Shown in pieces: positions 40,829-50,359 of a stretch of DNA of 64,000 nt. Every line of letters starts with the position of its first letter. Position 1 is the first letter of the stretch. The translations under genes and the position numbers were made by a program. The DNA is taken from NCBI GenBank assembly GCA_964251385.1, contig CAXUJK010000001.1, positions 930,001 to 994,000 on the forward strand, written 5' to 3'. Under the pieces are notes generated by a model that saw nothing but the letters and a program-made list of their open reading frames with translations, had not been told where the DNA came from and searched no databases. The DNA comes from CADCVW01 sp964251385. Its GTDB lineage: Bacteria; Pseudomonadota; Alphaproteobacteria; Sphingomonadales; Sphingomonadaceae.

Positions 40829-43087
40829 CTAAAACTTGTTGTCCCTCGGGAAACCCATCGGCGGCATACGTCCCGCCGCGCCGCGCGCCGCTCGCCATGA
40901 AGACAGATCGACCTCCGTCCGCGTTCGCCCCCCCTCCCCGCCCATGCGCCAGCTGAGGCCCGCGTCGAAGCGGAACGGAACCGCGTCGGACAGGCCGCCG
41001 TCTCCATAGCGTTGCATCTGCACGCCCGAGCCGCGGCCGAGCTCGGGCAGTTCGGCGAGCGGGAACACGACCAGCTTGCGGTTGTCGCCGATCGCCGCGA
41101 CGTGGTCCGCGTCGGCCGCGATCGCGGCGACGACCTTGAGCTTCGTGCCGGGGCGCAGGTTGACCATCTGCCGCCCTTTTCGCGTTTCCGCGATCGCGCT
41201 GTCGTGCGCGGTAACGAACCCGCGGCCGTCCGACGCGGCGAGCAGCAGCTTTTGTCCCGTTCTCGCCGCCATCGCCGCGACGATGGGCGTCTCGCCGCCC
41301 AGATCGATCATGAGGCGCACGGGCTCGCCGAACCCCCGCCCGCCCGGCAGCTTGTCTCCGGGCAGCGTGAACGCGCGACCATCGGCGGAGAAGAGCAGGA
41401 TCTTGTCGGTGGTCTGCGCGAGGATCGGCGGAAAACCCGGCCCGTCGCCTTCCTTGTACTTCAACGATGCGATCTCGGTCGCCTCGACATGGCCGCGCAT
41501 CGCCCGGATCCAGCCACGCTGCGACAGGATGACCGTAATCGGCTCGCGCTCGATCATCGCTTCCAGCGGGATTTCGCGCGTCGGCCCCGCCTCGCGGATC
41601 AGGGTTCGGCGCGCACCCAATGCAGTTTCCGGGCCGTAGCGCACGCGCAACGCGGCCAGGTCCTTCTTCAACCTGGCCCGCTGCTTGTTCGGGTTTTCGA
41701 TAAGGGCGGCGAGCCCGTCGCGCTCCTTCTGCAGCGCCGCCTGTTCCTTCGTGAGCTGCATCTCCTCGAGCCGGCGCAGCGACCGCAGCCGCAGGTTGAG
41801 GATCGCCTCCGCCTGCCGGTCGGACAGCGAGAACTCGGCGACCATGACCGGCTTGGGCTCGTCCTCCTCCCGGATGATCGCGATCACCCGGTCGAGGTTC
41901 AGGAACGCGACCAGGTACCCCGCGACGATCTCCAGCCGATCGTCGATCTTGGACACGCGTGTCCTCGCGCGGCGCACGAGCACCTCGATCTGGTGCTTGA
42001 GGTAGGCGGTGAGCGCTTCCTTCAGCCCCATGACCTTGGGGGTGCGGTCCGCGTCGAGCACGTTGAGGTTGAGCGGCACGCGATTTTCCAGATCGGTCAG
42101 CCGGTAGAGGCTCTCCTTCAGGTCCTCCGGATTGACCGTGCGCGATCGCGGTTCGATCACGATGCGGATCGCCTCGTCGCTCTCGTCGCGGACATCGGCC
42201 AGGATCGGCAGCTTCTTCTCCGTGACAAGCGCGGCGATCTGTTCGATCAGTTTGCCCTTGGCGACGCCGAATGGGATTTCGGTGATCACCAGCACCCACC
42301 CGCCCTGCGCACGCTTTTCCGGCTCGGCGAACTTTGCCCGCACGCGGAACGAGCCGCGACCGGTGGCGTAGGCGTTGGCGATCGCCGCAGGACTGTCGAC
42401 GATCTCGCCACCGGTCGGGAGGTCAGGGCCGGCCACGAAATCCATCAACGCGGAGGGTTCGGCCGCCGGATCGTCGATGAGGTGCGTCGCCGCGTCGATC
42501 AGTTCGGCGACGTTGTGCGGCGGGATCGACGTCGCCATCCCGACCGCGATCCCCGTCGCGCCGTTCGCGAGCAGGTTGGGGAACAGGCCCGGGAATACCT
42601 CCGGCTCCTCCTCCTCGCCGTTATAGGTCGGCTTGTAGTCGACCGTGCCGTCGTCGAGCCCGGCCATCAGCTCGACCGCCGCCGCGGTCAGCCGCGCTTC
42701 GGTGTAGCGGTAGGCGGCGGCATTATCGCCGTCGACATTGCCGAAATTGCCCTGCCCGTCGACGAGCGGGTAGCGCAGCGAGAAGCTCTGGGCCAATCGC
42801 ACCATCGCGTCGTAGACCGACTGGTCGCCGTGCGGGTGGTACTTGCCGATCGTGTCGCCGACGACGCGCGCGCACTTCTTGTAGCCCGACGCGGGGTCGA
42901 GCTTCAGCAATCGCATCGCCCACAGGAGGCGGCGATGCACGGGCTTCAACCCGTCGCGAACGTCGGGGAGCGAGCGCGCGGTGATCGTCGACAGCGCGTA
43001 GACGAGGTAGCGTTCGGACAAGGCGGTGTCGAAAGGCCGATCCTCGATCTCGTGCGGTGCGGGACTTTTCGTGGGCGAAGGGGCCAT
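40829..43087 (-). CDS. parC: DNA topoisomerase IV subunit A
   Basis: A 752-residue type IIA topoisomerase A subunit. The breakage-reunion domain carries LSERYLVYALSTITARSLPD, YHPHGDQSVYDAMVRLAQ and the catalytic tyrosine in AAAYRYTEARLT, followed by YNGEEEEPEVFPGLFPNLLA. A C-terminal domain of six shorter blades is present. The quinolone-region residue after GD is Gln instead of the Ser of E. coli ParC, as in other alphaproteobacteria. ParC rather than GyrA by length (GyrA is near 900) and by the GDQS sequence. Start at 43087 begins MAPSPTKSPAP; convergent with cca. Confidence 0.92.
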   Translation of the reverse strand: MAPSPTKSPAPHEIEDRPFDTALSERYLVYALSTITARSLPDVRDGLKPVHRRLLWAMRLLKLDPASGYKKCARVVGDTIGKYHPHGDQSVYDAMVRLAQSFSLRYPLVDGQGNFGNVDGDNAAAYRYTEARLTAAAVELMAGLDDGTVDYKPTYNGEEEEPEVFPGLFPNLLANGATGIAVGMATSIPPHNVAELIDAATHLIDDPAAEPSALMDFVAGPDLPTGGEIVDSPAAIANAYATGRGSFRVRAKFAEPEKRAQGGWVLVITEIPFGVAKGKLIEQIAALVTEKKLPILADVRDESDEAIRIVIEPRSRTVNPEDLKESLYRLTDLENRVPLNLNVLDADRTPKVMGLKEALTAYLKHQIEVLVRRARTRVSKIDDRLEIVAGYLVAFLNLDRVIAIIREEDEPKPVMVAEFSLSDRQAEAILNLRLRSLRRLEEMQLTKEQAALQKERDGLAALIENPNKQRARLKKDLAALRVRYGPETALGARRTLIREAGPTREIPLEAMIEREPITVILSQRGWIRAMRGHVEATEIASLKYKEGDGPGFPPILAQTTDKILLFSADGRAFTLPGDKLPGGRGFGEPVRLMIDLGGETPIVAAMAARTGQKLLLAASDGRGFVTAHDSAIAETRKGRQMVNLRPGTKLKVVAAIAADADHVAAIGDNRKLVVFPLAELPELGRGSGVQMQRYGDGGLSDAVPFRFDAGLSWRMGGEGGRTRTEVDLSSWRAARGAAGRMPPMGFPRDNKF

Positions 43088-43197
43088 ATCGGGAACGGTT
43101 AGCAAGGCGGGATCGACAATGCGAGGCGACTAATTCAGGTGAGCGCGGGAGCCGCTCGTTCGTATAGGACGATGTCGCCGATCGCGCAGGAGCCATC

Positions 43198-44286
43198 ATG
43201 ACCCACTATGTCCGCTACCGCGCAGGCGTCGAGCAGATCCCCGACGGCGAGCCCGAGACGATCGCCAAGATCGTGCGGTCGTTCAAGTCGGAGGTCGACC
43301 TCGTCGTCAAGAAGGAAGGCCACGCGATGCGCGGCAGCCATGCCAAGGCGACGGGCTACGCGGTCGGCGAACTGACCGTCGAGAGCGGATTGCCGGACGA
43401 ACTGGCGCAGGGCCTGTTCGCCCGCGCCGCCACGTACGAAGCGCTGGTCCGCTTCGCGCAGGGGCCGGGCGAGCTGCTCGACGACAGCGTCTCCATCCAC
43501 CGCGGGATGGCGATCCGGCTGCTCGGCGTCGGCGGCGAGACGATCCCGGAGAACGATCAGCCCGGCATCCAGGACTTCGTGCTCGCCGTCGGACCCGAGT
43601 TCATCCACACCAACGCCAAGACGTTCCAGCTCGATTTTTCGGCGGGCGTGTCGAAGGCACCGTCCTTGCCGCAAGGGATCAAGGGCGCGGTATCCGCGGT
43701 CGCGCGCGTCGCCGAGGCCGGGCTGGAGGCGGTCGGGCTCTCCAGCTCCCTGCTCGGCTTCTTCGGCCACCCCGCCAAGCATCCTCTCGCCGACAATTAT
43801 TTCAGCCAGGCGCCGATGCGCTGGGGCGATCACATCGCCAAGATCGCGATGGTCCCGTCGGATGCGACGCGCGCGGCCGTCGGCGACGACACGCTCGACA
43901 CGAGCCGTCCCAACGTCTTCCGCGAAGCGATGATCGACACGTTCCGCGCCCACGGCGCGGCGTTCGACCTGCGCGTTCAATTGTGCACCGACCTCGACGC
44001 GATGCCGGTCGAGGACGCCAACGCGACATGGTCGCAGGACGACAGCCCGTACCGAACCGTCGCCCGCCTGACGCTGCCGCCGCAGGGCGCGTACGGCGAG
44101 GCGCGCCGCGTATTCTTCGACGAAGGTTTGGGTTTCAACCCCGCGCATTCGCTCGCCGCGCACCGTCCGCTCGGCGGCATCATGCGCGCGCGCATGACGA
44201 CCTACAAACAATTGCAGGACTACCGGCGCGGCATCAACGGGGCGACAGCCCAGGCTCCGAGGTCAACGAGCGAAGTGCCGGCGTAA
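43198..44286 (+). CDS. Catalase-family heme protein (small)
   Basis: A 362-residue protein of the catalase fold but about 120 residues shorter than classical catalase and lacking the C-terminal domain. Distal His48 in AMRGSHAKATGY, the NDQPGIQDF segment (equivalent of the catalase N-x-P-x-FF-x-RD loop), and the proximal heme-ligand tyrosine Tyr336 in RARMTTYKQLQDYRR are present. Such minimal catalase-like enzymes may act as peroxidases. An AGGAGCC stretch precedes the ATG. Divergent from parC by 110 bases. Confidence 0.82.
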   Translation: MTHYVRYRAGVEQIPDGEPETIAKIVRSFKSEVDLVVKKEGHAMRGSHAKATGYAVGELTVESGLPDELAQGLFARAATYEALVRFAQGPGELLDDSVSIHRGMAIRLLGVGGETIPENDQPGIQDFVLAVGPEFIHTNAKTFQLDFSAGVSKAPSLPQGIKGAVSAVARVAEAGLEAVGLSSSLLGFFGHPAKHPLADNYFSQAPMRWGDHIAKIAMVPSDATRAAVGDDTLDTSRPNVFREAMIDTFRAHGAAFDLRVQLCTDLDAMPVEDANATWSQDDSPYRTVARLTLPPQGAYGEARRVFFDEGLGFNPAHSLAAHRPLGGIMRARMTTYKQLQDYRRGINGATAQAPRSTSEVPA

Positions 44287-44329
44287 CAAGATCGTTGCCG
44301 CGTCCGGCGCGCCGACCTAGTCTGCCCTC

Positions 44330-45853
44330 ATGATCCGGACCGCACGCGCTCTTCCCACCGCTTCGGTCCTTCTGCTCACGCTGGCGAGTTGCGGTGGAGA
44401 CGGGTCGTCGGCACCTCCCGCGCCTCCCCCGCCTCCCGCCAATCGCGCACCGGCCTTCACCAGCGCAGCCACCGCGTCCGTCGCCGAAAACAACGCCGCC
44501 ACCGCTTACCAGGCCGCCGCCACGGACGCGGACGGCAACGCGCTAACCTTTTCGATCAGCGGCGGCGCGGACGCGGCGCGCTTCGCGATCACCGCCGCGG
44601 GCGCGCTGACCTTCGTCGCCGCGCCCGACTTCGAGGCACCCGCCGATGCGGACCGCGACAACGTCTACCTCGTGCGCTTGGGCGTGTCGGACGGCACGCT
44701 GACGACGACGCTCGACTTGGCCGTCACCGTGACCAACATCGCGGGCGAAAGCTTTTCGGTGGTCCGCGTCGGGACCGGGTTCAACCAACCCACCTTCGTC
44801 GCTGCGGTCCCCGGCGACACGCGCGTGTTCGTGATCGAAAAAGGCGGGCGCATCCTGTTGCTCGATCCCGCGACCCCCGGCTCCGGCACGCTCTTCATGA
44901 CGGTCGCGTCCACGATCAGCACGGGCGGAGAACGCGGGCTGCTGGGCATGACCGCCGCGCCCGATTACGCGACCAGCGGCGCCTTCTACCTCTACGTCAC
45001 CAACCCGGCGGGCGACATCGAGATTCGCCGTTACACCCGCCGCAACGCCAACGAAGGCGATGCGTCCACCGGCGACGTCCTCATCGCCATCCCGCACCGG
45101 GAGGCGGACAACCACAACGGCGGCTGGGTTGGCTTCGGTCCCGACGGCTTCCTGTACCTGGCGACGGGAGACGGCGGCGGATCGGGCGATCCCTTCGACA
45201 ACGCGCAGAACCTGGCCAGCCGCCTCGGCAAGATCCTGCGCATCGACGTGCGCACCGACGCCTTTCCCTCCGATCCGTTGCGCGACTACGCGATTCCCAC
45301 CGACAACCCGTTCGCTACCGGCGCGGCCCCCGAAATCTTCGCCTACGGCCTGCGCAATCCGTTCCGGAACAGCTTCGACGGGGCGAACCTCTACATCGGC
45401 GACGTGGGGCAAGGCGCGATCGAGGAGGTCGACCTGCTCCGCCCCGCCGACCGCGGCGCGAATTACGGCTGGCCGATCCGCGAAGGCACGCGCCAGTTTC
45501 GCGGGCCCAACCAGGCCGGCCTGACCGCGCCCGTCACGGAATACGACCACGGCAGCGGCCCGCTCCAGGGCCGCTCGATCACGGGCGGCTACGTCTACCG
45601 TGGACCCGTTCTCGGGCTGCAGGGCCAGTACGTCTTCGCCGACTTCATCTCGGGCAACATCTGGTCCGTGCCGTCGGCCGAGCTGGTGCAGGGCACGACG
45701 GTGCCCAACAGCCGCTACACCCGCCGCAACACAGACTTCGCGCCCGACGCCGGAGCGTTCGGCAACATCGTCAGCTTCGGCGAAGACGCGACGAAAAACC
45801 TATACATCGTCGATTTCGATGGCGAGATCTTCCAGCTCCGGCCGGGGAGTTGA
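44330..45853 (+). CDS. PQQ-type soluble sugar dehydrogenase-like lipoprotein with cadherin-like domain
   Basis: A 507-residue exported protein. The signal peptide ends in a lipobox LLTLASC (Cys21) and a Pro-rich linker. Residues about 42-140 are a cadherin-like repeat (PAFTSAATASVAENN, VYLVRLGVSDGTLTTTLDLA). Residues about 150-505 are a six-bladed beta-propeller of the glucose/sorbosone dehydrogenase family: RVFVIEKGGRILLLD, GERGLLGMTAAPDYA, HNGGWVGFGPDGFLYLATGD, YGLRNPFRNSF, NYGWPIREG and TGGYVYRGP. Substrate unknown; PQQ cofactor is assumed from family. Confidence 0.9.
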   Translation: MIRTARALPTASVLLLTLASCGGDGSSAPPAPPPPPANRAPAFTSAATASVAENNAATAYQAAATDADGNALTFSISGGADAARFAITAAGALTFVAAPDFEAPADADRDNVYLVRLGVSDGTLTTTLDLAVTVTNIAGESFSVVRVGTGFNQPTFVAAVPGDTRVFVIEKGGRILLLDPATPGSGTLFMTVASTISTGGERGLLGMTAAPDYATSGAFYLYVTNPAGDIEIRRYTRRNANEGDASTGDVLIAIPHREADNHNGGWVGFGPDGFLYLATGDGGGSGDPFDNAQNLASRLGKILRIDVRTDAFPSDPLRDYAIPTDNPFATGAAPEIFAYGLRNPFRNSFDGANLYIGDVGQGAIEEVDLLRPADRGANYGWPIREGTRQFRGPNQAGLTAPVTEYDHGSGPLQGRSITGGYVYRGPVLGLQGQYVFADFISGNIWSVPSAELVQGTTVPNSRYTRRNTDFAPDAGAFGNIVSFGEDATKNLYIVDFDGEIFQLRPGS

Positions 45854-45870
45854 GGATTATCAAGGGGGTC

Positions 45871-45964
45871 GTTCCCCGGCGAAGGGCTCTCCTGAGCGCA
45901 GCCGAAGGGCCGGGGCCCAGCCTTCAACACGTACAAGGCTGGGCCCCGGCCTTCGCCGGGAAAC
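45871..45964. repeat. Palindromic repeat with a 23-bp insertion (nested REP-like element)
   Basis: Arm GTTCCCCGGCGAAGG (45871-45885) and CCGGGGCCCAGCCTT (45910-45924) together are inverted as 45935-45964 (AAGGCTGGGCCCCGGCCTTC continuing to GGGAAAC). Between the two parts of the first arm lies an extra 23 bases (45886-45908) containing CTGAGCGCAGCCGAAGG, flanked by a duplicated GAAGGGC. The end AACTAAGA matches the repeat at 24162-24236. Fills the 134-base gap between two genes. Confidence 0.88.
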
Positions 45965-45987
45965 TAAGAAAAGCCAAGTTGCTGTCC

Positions 45988-46890
45988 ATGGGCTGCGCCA
46001 GTTCATTGCTGGCCGTGCTTTCGGCTTCCTGCGCGGCCATTGACACTCCACCCGCCGCCGTGCCCAAGCTCCTGACCTGGGCCGATCTCCTCGCCCGACC
46101 CAAACCCGCCGCCGACAAGGCCTTTCGTTATGGTCCCGACCCTTATCAGGTCGTCGACCTTTGGCTGCCGACCGGCCCCGGCCCGCATCCCGTCGTCCTC
46201 ATGGTCCACGGTGGTTGCTGGACCACCGCCATCGCCGATCGCACTCTGATGAACTATCTCGCGGGCGACCTGCGCGGGCGCGGCTATGCGGTGTGGAACA
46301 TCGATTACCGCGGGGTCGACCGACCGGGCGGCGGCTATCCGGGAACGTTCGGCGATGCCGCGGCGGCCGCCGACATGCTACGAAGCATGGCTCCGGCCCA
46401 TCGGCTCGATCTCGAACGCCTCGTCGCGGTCGGCCATTCGGCGGGCGGGCATCTTGCCTTGTGGCTCGCCGCGCGCCCGCGCCTCCCGGACGCGAGTTCG
46501 CTGCGCAGTGCCGATCCGCTCCCCATCCCGGCGGTGATCAGCCTCGGCGGCCTGCCCGATCTGGAACAGGCGGGGAGGCCGCCGGGAAGCGGCTGCGGAA
46601 CCGACGTGGTCGCCAAGCTCGTCGGCACCGGACGCGCGGACCCCTACGCCGACACGTCGCTGCCGCGGCTCGCGCCGACGCAGGTCAACCAGATGCTCGT
46701 CAGCGGCACGGACGACCGCATCATTCCGGCGGCTTTCGCGAGCGACTACGCCGCCGCCATGCGCGCGAAGGGGGATGCGGTCCGCGTCGAGATGATCGCG
46801 AACACGGGTCATGTCGAACTCGTCGCGCCGGGAAGCGCGGCGTGGAGCCGCACGCTCGAACTCATCTTCGCGACGATCGGCCGCGAATGA
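45988..46890 (+). CDS. Alpha/beta hydrolase, candidate kynurenine formamidase
   Basis: A 300-residue hydrolase with an N-terminal signal or lipoprotein-like sequence (LAVLSASC, Cys15). The catalytic pattern is HGGCW (residues 74-78, oxyanion hole), the nucleophile Ser151 in VGHSAGGHLALWLA, an acid in SGTDDRIIP and a histidine in NTGHVELV. The HGG-x-W motif is that of arylformamidase (AFMID/BNA7-type) kynurenine formamidases. It is ten bases upstream of kynureninase, so N-formylkynurenine hydrolysis is the natural job. A possible export signal is odd for this role; the true start could be internal. Confidence 0.75.
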   Translation: MGCASSLLAVLSASCAAIDTPPAAVPKLLTWADLLARPKPAADKAFRYGPDPYQVVDLWLPTGPGPHPVVLMVHGGCWTTAIADRTLMNYLAGDLRGRGYAVWNIDYRGVDRPGGGYPGTFGDAAAAADMLRSMAPAHRLDLERLVAVGHSAGGHLALWLAARPRLPDASSLRSADPLPIPAVISLGGLPDLEQAGRPPGSGCGTDVVAKLVGTGRADPYADTSLPRLAPTQVNQMLVSGTDDRIIPAAFASDYAAAMRAKGDAVRVEMIANTGHVELVAPGSAAWSRTLELIFATIGRE

Positions 46891-46900
46891 CGGGGGGTCC

Positions 46901-48124
46901 ATGACCCGGGACGAGGCGCGGGTTCTGGATGCGGCGGACCCCCTGCGCGCGTTCCGCGATCGCTTCCACCTGCCGGACGGGGTCATCTACCTCGGCGGCA
47001 ATTCGCTCGGAGCCCTGCCGCGCGCGACGCGCGTAGCCCAGGCGGATGCGGTGTCGCGGCAATGGGGCGGACAGCTGATCGGCAGCTGGAACGCCGAGGA
47101 CTGGGTCGGCGCGCCGCAACGGATCGGCGCGGCGATCGCGCCGCTGGTGGGGGCGGCGGCGCATGAAGTGATCGTCACAGACTCGGTCTCGGTCAACCTG
47201 TTCAAGGCGATCGCAGCGGCGGCCGCGCTCAACCCCGGACGATCCGAACTGCTGACGGAAACGGGCAATTTTCCGACCGATCTCTACGTCGCGGACGGCG
47301 CGGCATCGTTGATCGCCGGTCTGACGGTACGCGCGGTGTCGCCCGAGGACGTCGAGGCCGCGATCGGCCCGGACACCGCCATCCTGCTGCTCACCCACGT
47401 CCACTACAAGTCCGGCGCGCGCCGCGACATGGCCGCGCTCACGGCGCGCGCGCATGCGGCCGGTGCGCTCGTCGTGTGGGACCTGAGCCACAGCGCGGGC
47501 GCGGTGCCGCTCGCCCTGTCACGCGACGGCACCGATTTCGCGGTCGGGTGCGGGTACAAGTTCCTCAACGGCGGCCCCGGCGCACCGTCCTTCCTCTACG
47601 CCGCCGAACGGCACCACAAGGCGATGCGGTCGCCGCTCCAGGGCTGGTTCGGCCACGCCGCCCCATTCGCATTCGACGACGCGTACGCGCCCGCGGCGGG
47701 AATGACCCGCATGCTTTGCGGCACCCCGCCGATGCTCAGCCTGCTCGCGCTCGAGACGGGAGTGGCCACGTTCGTGGGGACGGACATGGTCACGCTGTTC
47801 GCCAAGTCGGCCGCGCTGTTCGACCTGTTCGCGGACGAAGTCGCCGCGCGCTGCCCGGACGTGAAGCTCGTCAGTCCACGGGACGCGGCTCTTCGCGGCA
47901 GCCAGATAAGCTTCTCGCACCCGCAAGCCTACCCCATCTGCCAGGCGCTGATCGAAGTCGGGATCGTCGGCGATTTCCGCGCGCCCGACATCTTGCGCTT
48001 CGGCCTGACCCCGCTCTACACTCGCTTCGACGATATCGCGTGCGCGGTCGAGCGGCTCGCCGACATTCTGGACAGCGGCCGCTGGCAGAACCCGCGTTAT
48101 GCGATCAAGGCGAAAGTCACTTGA
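46901..48124 (+). CDS. kynU: Kynureninase
   Basis: A 407-residue PLP enzyme that cleaves kynurenine to anthranilate and alanine. Signatures: YLGGNSLGALPR (N-terminal), WGGQLIGSWNAEDW, VTDSVSVNLFKAIAAA, LTHVHYKSGARRDM, VWDLSHSAGAVPL (Asp holding the pyridine nitrogen) and the PLP lysine Lys220 in GCGYKFLNGGPGAP. Together with the hydrolase upstream it forms a tryptophan-degradation module; the first enzyme, tryptophan 2,3-dioxygenase, is not in the window. Confidence 0.95.
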   Translation: MTRDEARVLDAADPLRAFRDRFHLPDGVIYLGGNSLGALPRATRVAQADAVSRQWGGQLIGSWNAEDWVGAPQRIGAAIAPLVGAAAHEVIVTDSVSVNLFKAIAAAAALNPGRSELLTETGNFPTDLYVADGAASLIAGLTVRAVSPEDVEAAIGPDTAILLLTHVHYKSGARRDMAALTARAHAAGALVVWDLSHSAGAVPLALSRDGTDFAVGCGYKFLNGGPGAPSFLYAAERHHKAMRSPLQGWFGHAAPFAFDDAYAPAAGMTRMLCGTPPMLSLLALETGVATFVGTDMVTLFAKSAALFDLFADEVAARCPDVKLVSPRDAALRGSQISFSHPQAYPICQALIEVGIVGDFRAPDILRFGLTPLYTRFDDIACAVERLADILDSGRWQNPRYAIKAKVT

Positions 48125-48198
48125 ACCTTTAGTACAGTATGCTTGACACAACCGAGGCGACTCGGCATCTTGCTCGGACATAAACAGGGGACGTTATC

Positions 48199-50229
48199 GT
48201 GACCAGGATCAGCCGCGCTCTACTCGCCGCCACCGCTTTGGGCGTGATCGCGCCCGCCTTCGCGCAGACCGCCGGTTCGCAAGCCGTCCCCCTGATCCCG
48301 CGCGAGAAACTGTTCGGCAATCCGTCGCAGGCGGCGGGGCGCATCTCGCCCGACGGCAAGTGGCTGTCGTGGACCGCGCCCCGCAACGGCGTTCTCAACG
48401 TCTGGGTCGCGCCGGTCGCGACTCCCAAGGCGGCGCGCGCGCTGACCGACGAGCGCGAGCGTCCGGTCCGCGGCTACAGCTGGTCGCCCGACTCGCGGCA
48501 GATCATCTTCGGCCAGGACAAGGGCGGCGACGAGAACGTGCTACTGTACGGCGTCGACGTCGCGACGGGCAAGCAGACGACGCTGACCCCCTTCACCAAG
48601 ACGCAGGCGCGGCTCGCGGGCACGTCCAACCGGCACAAGGACCGCGTGCTCGTCGCCGTCAACAATCGCGACCCGCGCTACCACGACGTGCACAACCTCG
48701 ATCTGCGCACCGGCAAGCTGACGCTCGTCCAGCAGAACGACGGCTATGCCGGCTTCATCGCCGACAACAACCTCAAGCTGCGCATCGCCGCCAAACCGAA
48801 CGCGGAGGGTGGCGCGGACTACCACCGCATCGTTGACGGCAAGATCGAGGAAAAGGCGTTCGCGTCGATCGGCCTCGACGACGTGCTCACCACCTCCCCG
48901 CTGAACTTCAGCGCCGACAACCGCACGCTGTATTGGATCGACAGCCGCGGCCGGAACACCGCGGCGCTGATGGCGCAGGACGTCGCCACCGGTGCGATGC
49001 GGGTGATCGCGCAGGACGCGCGCGCGGACATTAGCGGCGCGCTGGTCGATCCCAAGACGTACGAGGTCGAGGCCTATCGCGCCGACTATCTCAAGCCCGA
49101 ATGGAAGCCGATCGACCGCGAGATCGCGGGCGACCTCAGCTTCCTTCAGGCGAAACTGGGCGAGATGCCGCAGGTCTCATCACGCACGGACGACGACACG
49201 AAATGGACCGTGGTCGTCGATCCCGTCGTGCGGCCGTCCACGACCTACCTGTACGACCGCCGCGCCAAGAAGGTCACCGAGCTTTTCGTGGGCCGTCCCG
49301 AGCTCGTGGGCGCGCCGCTCGTCCCGATCCACGGCGTCGAGATCCGGTCGCGCGACGGCCTGACGCTGCCCAGCTACCTGACGCTTCCCGCCGCCGCCGA
49401 CGCCAACCGCGACGGTCGGCCCGAGCGAACGGCCCCGCTCGTCCTGCTCGTCCACGGCGGACCGCAGGCGCGCGACGGCTACGGCTACAACACCACGCAC
49501 CAATGGCTGTCCAACCGAGGCTACGCGGTGCTGTCGGTCAACTATCGCGGTTCGACCGGCTTCGGCAAAAACTTCATCACCGCGGGCAACCGCGAGTGGG
49601 CGGGCAAGATGCACGACGACCTGATCGACGCGGTCGACTGGGCGGTGAAATCCGGCGTCACCACGCCCGACAAGGTCGCGATCATGGGCGGCAGCTACGG
49701 CGGCTACGCGACGCTCGTCGGGCTCACCTTCACCCCGGACAAATTCGCGTGCGGCGTCGACATCGTGGGTCCGTCCAACCTGTTCACGCTCGCCTCGACG
49801 ATCCCGCCCTACTGGGAAGCGGGCAAGCGCGCGCTGTTCGCCCGCATCGGCGATCCGGCCACGGGCGAGGGCAAGACGTTGTTGGCGGCACGCTCGCCTT
49901 TGACCCACGCCGACAAGATCAAGAAGCCCCTGCTGATCGGCCAGGGTGCCAACGATCCCCGCGTAAAGCAGGCCGAGTCCGATCAGATCGTCGCGGCGAT
50001 GAAGGCGAAGGGCATCCCCGTCACCTACGTCCTGTTCCCCGACGAGGGCCACGGCTTCGCCAAGCCCGCCAACAACATCGCGTTCGGCGCGGTAGCGGAG
50101 AACTTCCTGGCCAAGTGCCTGGGCGGGCGCGCGGAGCCGATCGGCGAAGCGGTCAAGATGTCGACCGCGCAAGTCCCGCACGGCGCGGAATACGCGCCCG
50201 GACTCGCCGGAGCGATCGCGCGCAAATAG
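48199..50229 (+). CDS. S9-family prolyl oligopeptidase-like peptidase, secreted
   Basis: A 676-residue protein from a GTG at 48199, with AGGGGA upstream. A signal peptide (to about residue 24, ending PAFAQT) directs export. Residues about 35-380 are a beta-propeller with repeats such as GRISPDGKWLSWTAPRNGVL and YSWSPDSRQIIFGQD; residues about 400-650 are the hydrolase domain with the nucleophile Ser499 in MGGSYGGYAT, GANDPRVKQAESDQIV (acid) and DEGHGFAKPAN (histidine). It likely degrades peptides in the periplasm. Confidence 0.92.
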   Translation: MTRISRALLAATALGVIAPAFAQTAGSQAVPLIPREKLFGNPSQAAGRISPDGKWLSWTAPRNGVLNVWVAPVATPKAARALTDERERPVRGYSWSPDSRQIIFGQDKGGDENVLLYGVDVATGKQTTLTPFTKTQARLAGTSNRHKDRVLVAVNNRDPRYHDVHNLDLRTGKLTLVQQNDGYAGFIADNNLKLRIAAKPNAEGGADYHRIVDGKIEEKAFASIGLDDVLTTSPLNFSADNRTLYWIDSRGRNTAALMAQDVATGAMRVIAQDARADISGALVDPKTYEVEAYRADYLKPEWKPIDREIAGDLSFLQAKLGEMPQVSSRTDDDTKWTVVVDPVVRPSTTYLYDRRAKKVTELFVGRPELVGAPLVPIHGVEIRSRDGLTLPSYLTLPAAADANRDGRPERTAPLVLLVHGGPQARDGYGYNTTHQWLSNRGYAVLSVNYRGSTGFGKNFITAGNREWAGKMHDDLIDAVDWAVKSGVTTPDKVAIMGGSYGGYATLVGLTFTPDKFACGVDIVGPSNLFTLASTIPPYWEAGKRALFARIGDPATGEGKTLLAARSPLTHADKIKKPLLIGQGANDPRVKQAESDQIVAAMKAKGIPVTYVLFPDEGHGFAKPANNIAFGAVAENFLAKCLGGRAEPIGEAVKMSTAQVPHGAEYAPGLAGAIARK

Positions 50230-50359
50230 ACGGAAGAGCCCTCTTCCCGCTGGCGGGGGGCTCGCGCGACAGGACGGCGGTTCATCCGAGCGCGGGCTTG
50301 CCCGTGGTCCGCTGTTTCCATCGAGTCGGCTCGGCGCGGGTCTCAAGAGGAGCGGACGG

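Noticed and set aside
44389..46890. Long frame seeming to fuse part of the sugar dehydrogenase region to the hydrolase
   Set aside because: Only its last 300 codons (from 45988) look like protein; the earlier part is a shadow of the sugar dehydrogenase and the repeat at 45871-45964.
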